Shown here: one piece after another, positions 22,781 to 25,378 of the stretch
Layout of the letters: every line of letters starts with the position of its first letter
How positions within the stretch are numbered: position 1 is the stretch's first letter
Virus record (IMG/VR): IMGVR_UViG_3300035701_000263
Span: 1-25,378 of that record
Strand: one strand, 5' to 3'
Source of the DNA: a virus
Length of the DNA: 25,378 bases
Notes under the pieces: model-generated
What the model saw: the letters and a program-made list of their open reading frames with translations, nothing else
Databases searched by the model: none
Told to the model about the DNA's origin: nothing
Position numbers and translations under genes: made by a program

Positions 22781-23322
22781 TCTATTTGCGGCCTCCCCGT
22801 ATAACCCTTCTCCCAAACAAACCAAGCAAAACACATCGTCGATGCCCACGGTTTCCCTTTTTCATCCACCGCAACTCCGTTGCGTAAAGGATTTATTCTT
22901 CTCTTAAACACATACACTTTTTTTAGCGGACTGGCCTGCATAAAGGTTGCCCGTTTCACACCTTCCAATGCCTGTATTTTCCCAAATAAAATCACCTTAT
23001 GAGAAGCAATTCCCAACCCCCTTTCGGCGAACTCCTGAAACAAACTGAACGGGGGGTTAGTAATTATGGTTGCACATTCTTTTGTGGAAGTTAAAAAATC
23101 CCCTGTTTCGCCGTAGCCACGATTTATTAAGTCGCTTGCAAGAGTCGCTCCGCATAATAATTTGGCAATATGCCCCTCTCCGCAAGCGGGTTCCCACGCA
23201 GGATATATAATTTCCTCTACTGCCAACAGAGATTTTGTCGCTTCTTCTGGTGTGGCATAATAGTCATCAGCCACTCTTTCCCTGCCGACACTATCCCCTA
23301 CCAAACTGGTTCCTTTCAGCAT
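22771..23322 (-). CDS. DNA adenine-N6 methyltransferase
   Basis: A 183-residue SAM-dependent enzyme of the short phage Dam-like type. DYYATPEEATKSLL is followed by motif I in WEPACGEGHIAKLL (SAM binding) and motif IV TNPPFS (catalytic NPPF). Phages use such enzymes to protect DNA from host restriction or to regulate packaging or expression. The ATG (23320-23322) overlaps the previous stop by one base (TGATG), with GGAGGG ahead; an in-frame GTG lies just before it. Single domain, no obvious target-recognition insert. Confidence 0.85.
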   Translation of the reverse strand: MLKGTSLVGDSVGRERVADDYYATPEEATKSLLAVEEIIYPAWEPACGEGHIAKLLCGATLASDLINRGYGETGDFLTSTKECATIITNPPFSLFQEFAERGLGIASHKVILFGKIQALEGVKRATFMQASPLKKVYVFKRRINPLRNGVAVDEKGKPWASTMCFAWFVWEKGYTGRPQIEWL

Positions 23323-23438
23323 CACTTTCCCTCCCCTCCTAACAGAGCCAAGACATCATCCTTTGCCATCATTTTTGCTCCTTCTTTCTCGTCCAGACAA
23401 ACCAACACCGCCAATCTCCGCTCAATGCTTTTGCTCAT
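23322..23438 (-). CDS. 38-aa micro-protein with IERRLAVLVCLDEKEG block (copy 1)
   Basis: ATG at 23436-23438 follows GGAGG, and the stop overlaps the methyltransferase start. The product begins MSKSIERRLAVLVCLDEKEG and ends with a short acidic/hydrophobic tail. The same block is encoded at 23698-23808, with 54 identical bases between the copies. The frame is open to 23528, but that extension overlaps another micro-gene and lacks a ribosome site. Function unknown. Confidence 0.6.
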   Translation of the reverse strand: MSKSIERRLAVLVCLDEKEGAKMMAKDDVLALLGGEGK

Positions 23439-23548
23439 TACTTTACCTCCATTACTCTCAAAATTTTCCACCACAACCAAACACACGTCCCCAATGTCCC
23501 ACCCAATATCACAAACTGTGCTAAACAAATAATCACTTTTTCACTCAT
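23438..23548 (-). CDS. 36-aa single-TM micro-protein
   Basis: ATG (23546-23548) is preceded by AAGGAGGGGGG, a strong ribosome site, and the stop overlaps the next ATG by one base (TAATG). The product is almost one membrane segment (VIICLAQFVILGGTLGTCVW, then LWWKILRVMEVK). Small inner-membrane peptides of this kind are common in phage early regions. No function assigned. Confidence 0.55.
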   Translation of the reverse strand: MSEKVIICLAQFVILGGTLGTCVWLWWKILRVMEVK

Positions 23549-23560
23549 TTCCCCCCTCCT

Positions 23561-23701
23561 TTAATCTTTCTGCTCCAATCCATTCCGCACCTTCCCAACT
23601 CGGTCAATAACATTTTGGACGAGGGCTGTTCCTATCTCATCCCCAAGTCGTAAAGTTAAATCGCCAATGATATAGCTCAACTCAATAACCGCTTGTTTCA
23701 A
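23561..23701 (-). CDS. 46-aa helical protein
   Basis: A TTG start at 23699-23701 overlaps the previous stop as TTGA, with GGGAGAAG about 7 bases ahead. The product (KQAVIELSYIIGDLTLRLGD, then ALVQNVIDRVGKVRNGLEQ) is a single amphipathic helical region. The frame is open up to a TTG at 23758, but that extension overlaps the better-supported gene 23698-23808 in another frame. Family not recognised. Confidence 0.5.
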   Translation of the reverse strand: MKQAVIELSYIIGDLTLRLGDEIGTALVQNVIDRVGKVRNGLEQKD

Positions 23702-23808
23702 CTTTTCTTCTCCCAATCGTGTTTCATCTCCTTTGCTCCTTCTTTCTCGTCCAGACAAACCAACACCGCCAATCTCCGCTCAATGTTTTTGCTTGCTTTA
23801 TTGGCCAT
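23698..23808 (-). CDS. 36-aa micro-protein with IERRLAVLVCLDEKEG block (copy 2)
   Basis: ATG at 23806-23808 follows AAGGAA. The product runs MANKASKNIERRLAVLVCLD, EKEGAKEMKHDWEKKS and shares its central 18 residues with the product of 23322-23438. It ends in a TTGA overlap with the 46-aa gene. Duplication and coupling support it being real, but its short length leaves doubt. Confidence 0.5.
   Translation of the reverse strand: MANKASKNIERRLAVLVCLDEKEGAKEMKHDWEKKS
23732..23793. repeat. Near-perfect direct repeat of 23374-23435
   Basis: A 62-base stretch matches 23374-23435 with one mismatch (54 bases identical in a row) at an offset of 358. It encodes the shared IERRLAVLVCLDEKEGAK block of two micro-genes. 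The near identity at nucleotide level points to a recent duplication or gene conversion. Confidence 0.85.
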
Positions 23809-23840
23809 TATTCCTTGCCTTCATTGGGGGACTCCCTGAG

Positions 23841-24083
23841 TTAACCAATCCTACCCCCATTTCTATAAGTGAAAAAGTCATTAGCGGCATAAAACGGGGT
23901 TTTGATTGTTGACTTTTTGACCTTAATCAGACCCCCTGCCTCTAATCTCCTCAAGAGATAATATTTAGGCTTTATTTTTATTTTAATTTTCCCGCCACAA
24001 TGACTACACCTGCCAACACAATAAAAGTCCCGTGGGAAAGTTTCCCGATACGATTGCGTCGGCACTATTGCCTTCTCACTCAT
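23841..24083 (-). CDS. 80-aa protein with a zinc-ribbon half
   Basis: Not assigned to a named family. GGAGGGAAG precedes the ATG. The product has CVGRCSHCGGKIKIKIKPKY, an incomplete ribbon with three cysteines, followed by a helical/basic region (YLLRRLEAGGLIKVKKSTI) that could be a winged-helix-like piece. It lies between methyltransferase genes in the early region. DNA or RNA binding is plausible. Confidence 0.6.
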   Translation of the reverse strand: MSEKAIVPTQSYRETFPRDFYCVGRCSHCGGKIKIKIKPKYYLLRRLEAGGLIKVKKSTIKTPFYAANDFFTYRNGGRIG

Positions 24084-24094
24084 TTCTTCCCTCC

Positions 24095-24157
24095 TTATAG
24101 TTTTCTTCCCAGGTCATCTTCTACCCCTCCTTTCTGCCAAGAGTTGAAGCGGCTCAT
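24095..24157 (-). CDS. Possible 20-aa micro-ORF
   Basis: An ATG at 24155-24157 overlaps the stop of the cytosine methyltransferase as ATGA and opens 20 codons (MSRFNSWQKGGVEDDLGRKL). A second out-of-frame 13-codon ORF with a strong AAGGAGGGG site starts nearby (24115) and runs into the next gene. Either may serve only to couple translation. Weakly supported. Confidence 0.2.
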   Translation of the reverse strand: MSRFNSWQKGGVEDDLGRKL

Positions 24158-24723
24158 TGATTCGCCTCAAAAAATGCTTTGGCAAATCCTGGCGGCGTTA
24201 TCGAGCGAAGCCGTTTTGTTTTTTCTGACTTCCCGCCAAGCCGCTGGACCCAGGACCCTTGACTACATACCCGCATAGGTTCTACTGGCGTTTTTATGGG
24301 CGGTTTGAAATTCCCCCACAAGCAGGTTTTTTTTGTGTAAGGATCGCCATAATCGCAGGGATTAAACATCAAACCCGGCTCCCCCAAATATCGTTTTAAC
24401 CTGCCAACTGGATTTTCAAGGGCCCAAAACTTCGGCTTTGTCGCAAATATAATCCGCAAACAAGCATCAACAATCGATAAGGCTTCCAGTAATATCTTTT
24501 CGCCCTTCCGTTTCCAATATTGGGCCCCTGAAACAGAAAAGTCTGTGCAAGGCGGAGCCGCCAAAATACCGTAAACAATAATCTTGGATTGATAAAGGCG
24601 AACATCCTGGTCAGGAGCCGTTATAATACGAACATCGTATCCCGCATCGACATAAGGTTTGCTCCATGCTCCCGTTCCTCCGCAAAGGTCAAGGATTATT
24701 TTATCTTCTAGAAATAAATTCAT
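24154..24723 (-). CDS. DNA cytosine-C5 methyltransferase-like
   Basis: A 189-residue SAM-dependent enzyme. ILDLCGGTGAWSKPY is motif I, GILAAPPCTDFSVSG carries the motif IV Cys (PPC) and WALENPVGRL the motif VI Glu-Asn. The later GDPYTKKTCLWGNF is seen in the phage form of this family. It is shorter than bacterial Dcm enzymes and lacks a large target-recognition domain. I start at the ATG 24721-24723; the frame is open to 24867, but that part overlaps the previous gene and reads as shadow sequence. Likely protects phage DNA from restriction. Confidence 0.8.
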   Translation of the reverse strand: MNLFLEDKIILDLCGGTGAWSKPYVDAGYDVRIITAPDQDVRLYQSKIIVYGILAAPPCTDFSVSGAQYWKRKGEKILLEALSIVDACLRIIFATKPKFWALENPVGRLKRYLGEPGLMFNPCDYGDPYTKKTCLWGNFKPPIKTPVEPMRVCSQGSWVQRLGGKSEKTKRLRSITPPGFAKAFFEANQ

Positions 24724-25027
24724 AATATTGTTTGCTCGCCTTCTCCCCGTAGAAATAGTTGATGAAGCCTGCCGCCTTTGCGTTGGCGTCCATCCTGCCT
24801 CTCTGAAATTCAGGCGAGAGGACGGAAGATGGCCTATCGACCGCCCTGATCGCCGCACACCCGACAAAACTGTTTATCACCGCAGTCCAGAAAGTAATGC
24901 AGACAAGCAAACATAAGGCGATTGCAGAAACTTTAACCCAGTCGATCTTTGGTCTAACCGCCTGTAAATATTTTTCATAACCAATGGGCAGTTCTTTTCT
25001 GTTCTCCTCGCCTGCATAGACTTCCAT
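24701..25027 (-). CDS. Single-TM hypothetical protein
   Basis: A 108-residue protein. A charged N-terminus (EVYAGEENRKELP) precedes one membrane segment at about 33-57 (VSAIALCLLVCITFWTAVIN), then a polar helical tail (SPEFQRGRMDANAKAAGFIN). GAGGATG lies ahead of the ATG, which directly follows the stop of the repeat protein. It overlaps the cytosine methyltransferase start by 23 bases. Not recognised. Confidence 0.65.
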   Translation of the reverse strand: MEVYAGEENRKELPIGYEKYLQAVRPKIDWVKVSAIALCLLVCITFWTAVINSFVGCAAIRAVDRPSSVLSPEFQRGRMDANAKAAGFINYFYGEKASKQYYEFISRR

Positions 25028-25378
25028 CTATTCATCCTCCCTAAATTTTCCATTTTTTAACACATACCACTTCCCGGCTTTGATCTTCTTGCCATCAACC
25101 TTCACGGATTTAACCGTTTTTATTGTCCCATCATCTTTTCTCTCTGCCAAAACCAGCCAGCAACCTTTTGCTCCACTAACTTTGTTTTCAAAACCTAAAC
25201 CACAAGCGACGGAATCTTTTCCTTCAACCATGGCGGCAGACAGGTTGCCGGTGTTCGTGGCCGCTGACCAGTCTCCGGTGTTCGTGGCCGCTGACCAGTC
25301 TCCGGTGTTCGTGGCCGCTGACAGGTCGCCGGTGTTCGTGGCGGCAGACTGGGATCCGGTGTTCGTGGCCGCTGACCA
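25028..25378 (-). CDS. Repeat protein with SAATNTGxx nonapeptides (5' end missing)
   Basis: The frame is open to the window edge, so the ATG at 25231 is not the true start. Visible are five nonapeptides of the form SAATNTG plus two variable residues (SQ, DL, DW, DW, NL), then SAAMVEGKDSVACGLG and a C-terminal domain (GAKGCWLVLAERKDDGTIKT, KAGKWYVLKNGKF). Such arrays followed by a W-L-V-L domain occur in phage and bacterial proteins; the repeat probably stacks as a beta-helix. It ends next to the one-TM gene. Function unknown. Confidence 0.75.
   Translation of the reverse strand, partial: WSAATNTGSQSAATNTGDLSAATNTGDWSAATNTGDWSAATNTGNLSAAMVEGKDSVACGLGFENKVSGAKGCWLVLAERKDDGTIKTVKSVKVDGKKIKAGKWYVLKNGKFREDE
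25248..25378. repeat. 27-bp tandem repeats, about five copies
   Basis: CCGGTGTTCGTGG recurs at 25248, 25275, 25302, 25329 and 25356, exactly 27 bases apart, and the array continues past the window edge. It is a whole number of codons, so copy number can change without breaking the frame. Copies are near identical, which invites slippage and assembly collapse. Confidence 0.9.

Noticed and set aside
24724-24867. N-terminal extension of the cytosine methyltransferase
   Set aside because: It overlaps the one-TM gene and has a low-quality, Arg/Ser-rich composition; motif I lies right after the ATG at 24723.
25248-25378. CRISPR-like repeat array
   Set aside because: The 27-bp units abut with no spacers and form an open reading frame of nonapeptides, so this is a protein repeat.

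Overview
This window is the late (packaging, head, tail and lysis) half of a tailed phage or prophage, plus the end of its early region. Nearly all genes lie on the minus strand and read right to left as one tightly overlapped operon, with many ATGA, GTGA, TTGA and TAATG junctions and strong AGGAGG-type ribosome binding sites. HK97-type portal, prohead protease and capsid genes, a tail-tube protein, a tape measure and no sheath gene point to a siphovirus-like particle with a long non-contractile tail. A tape measure of about 740 residues implies a tail of very roughly 110 nm. I see no integrase, replication gene or tRNA, so I cannot tell a free phage from a prophage. The host looks like a diderm bacterium: two phage proteins look like outer-membrane beta-barrels, and six late genes carry textbook Sec signal peptides. 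An uncultivated lineage seems likely, but no taxon can be named from the sequence alone.

Layout in the direction of transcription. 25378-22303 is the early-region end: a protein with 9-residue SAATNTGxx repeats (cut by the window edge), a one-TM protein, a cytosine DNA methyltransferase, several micro-proteins including two copies of one small ORF, an adenine DNA methyltransferase, a cysteine-motif protein, and an HTH protein in the position typical of a late-gene activator. After a gap of about 105 bp, 22194-18805 holds an exported outer-membrane-type protein, an HNH endonuclease, the small terminase, a 64-aa ORF and the large terminase. 18795-13929 holds a portal fused to a MuF-like domain, a second HNH endonuclease, a 59-aa ORF, a prohead protease with an unusual N-terminal cysteine cluster, and the major capsid protein. 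13865-9577 holds three small secreted proteins, the connector, the gp10-like protein, the tail terminator and the tail tube. 9549-2443 holds a small membrane protein, tape measure, distal tail, hub and a LamG-containing fibre with a signal peptide. 2456-689 is an apparent lysis/surface cassette: outer-membrane-type protein, TM plus coiled-coil protein, M23 endolysin, small Cys protein, two-TM holin candidate, a 95-aa ORF and a 32-aa zinc-ribbon-like ORF. The left end (1-640) carries one plus-strand XRE regulator behind a cluster of palindromes and phased repeats, ending in a likely terminator that faces the late operon.

The most unusual features are the six Sec signal peptides in the virion operon (two of them clear paralogues), the cysteine-cluster/prohead-protease fusion with a possible internal start, and two well-formed reading frames (2046-2456 and 22303-22554) with no canonical start codon.
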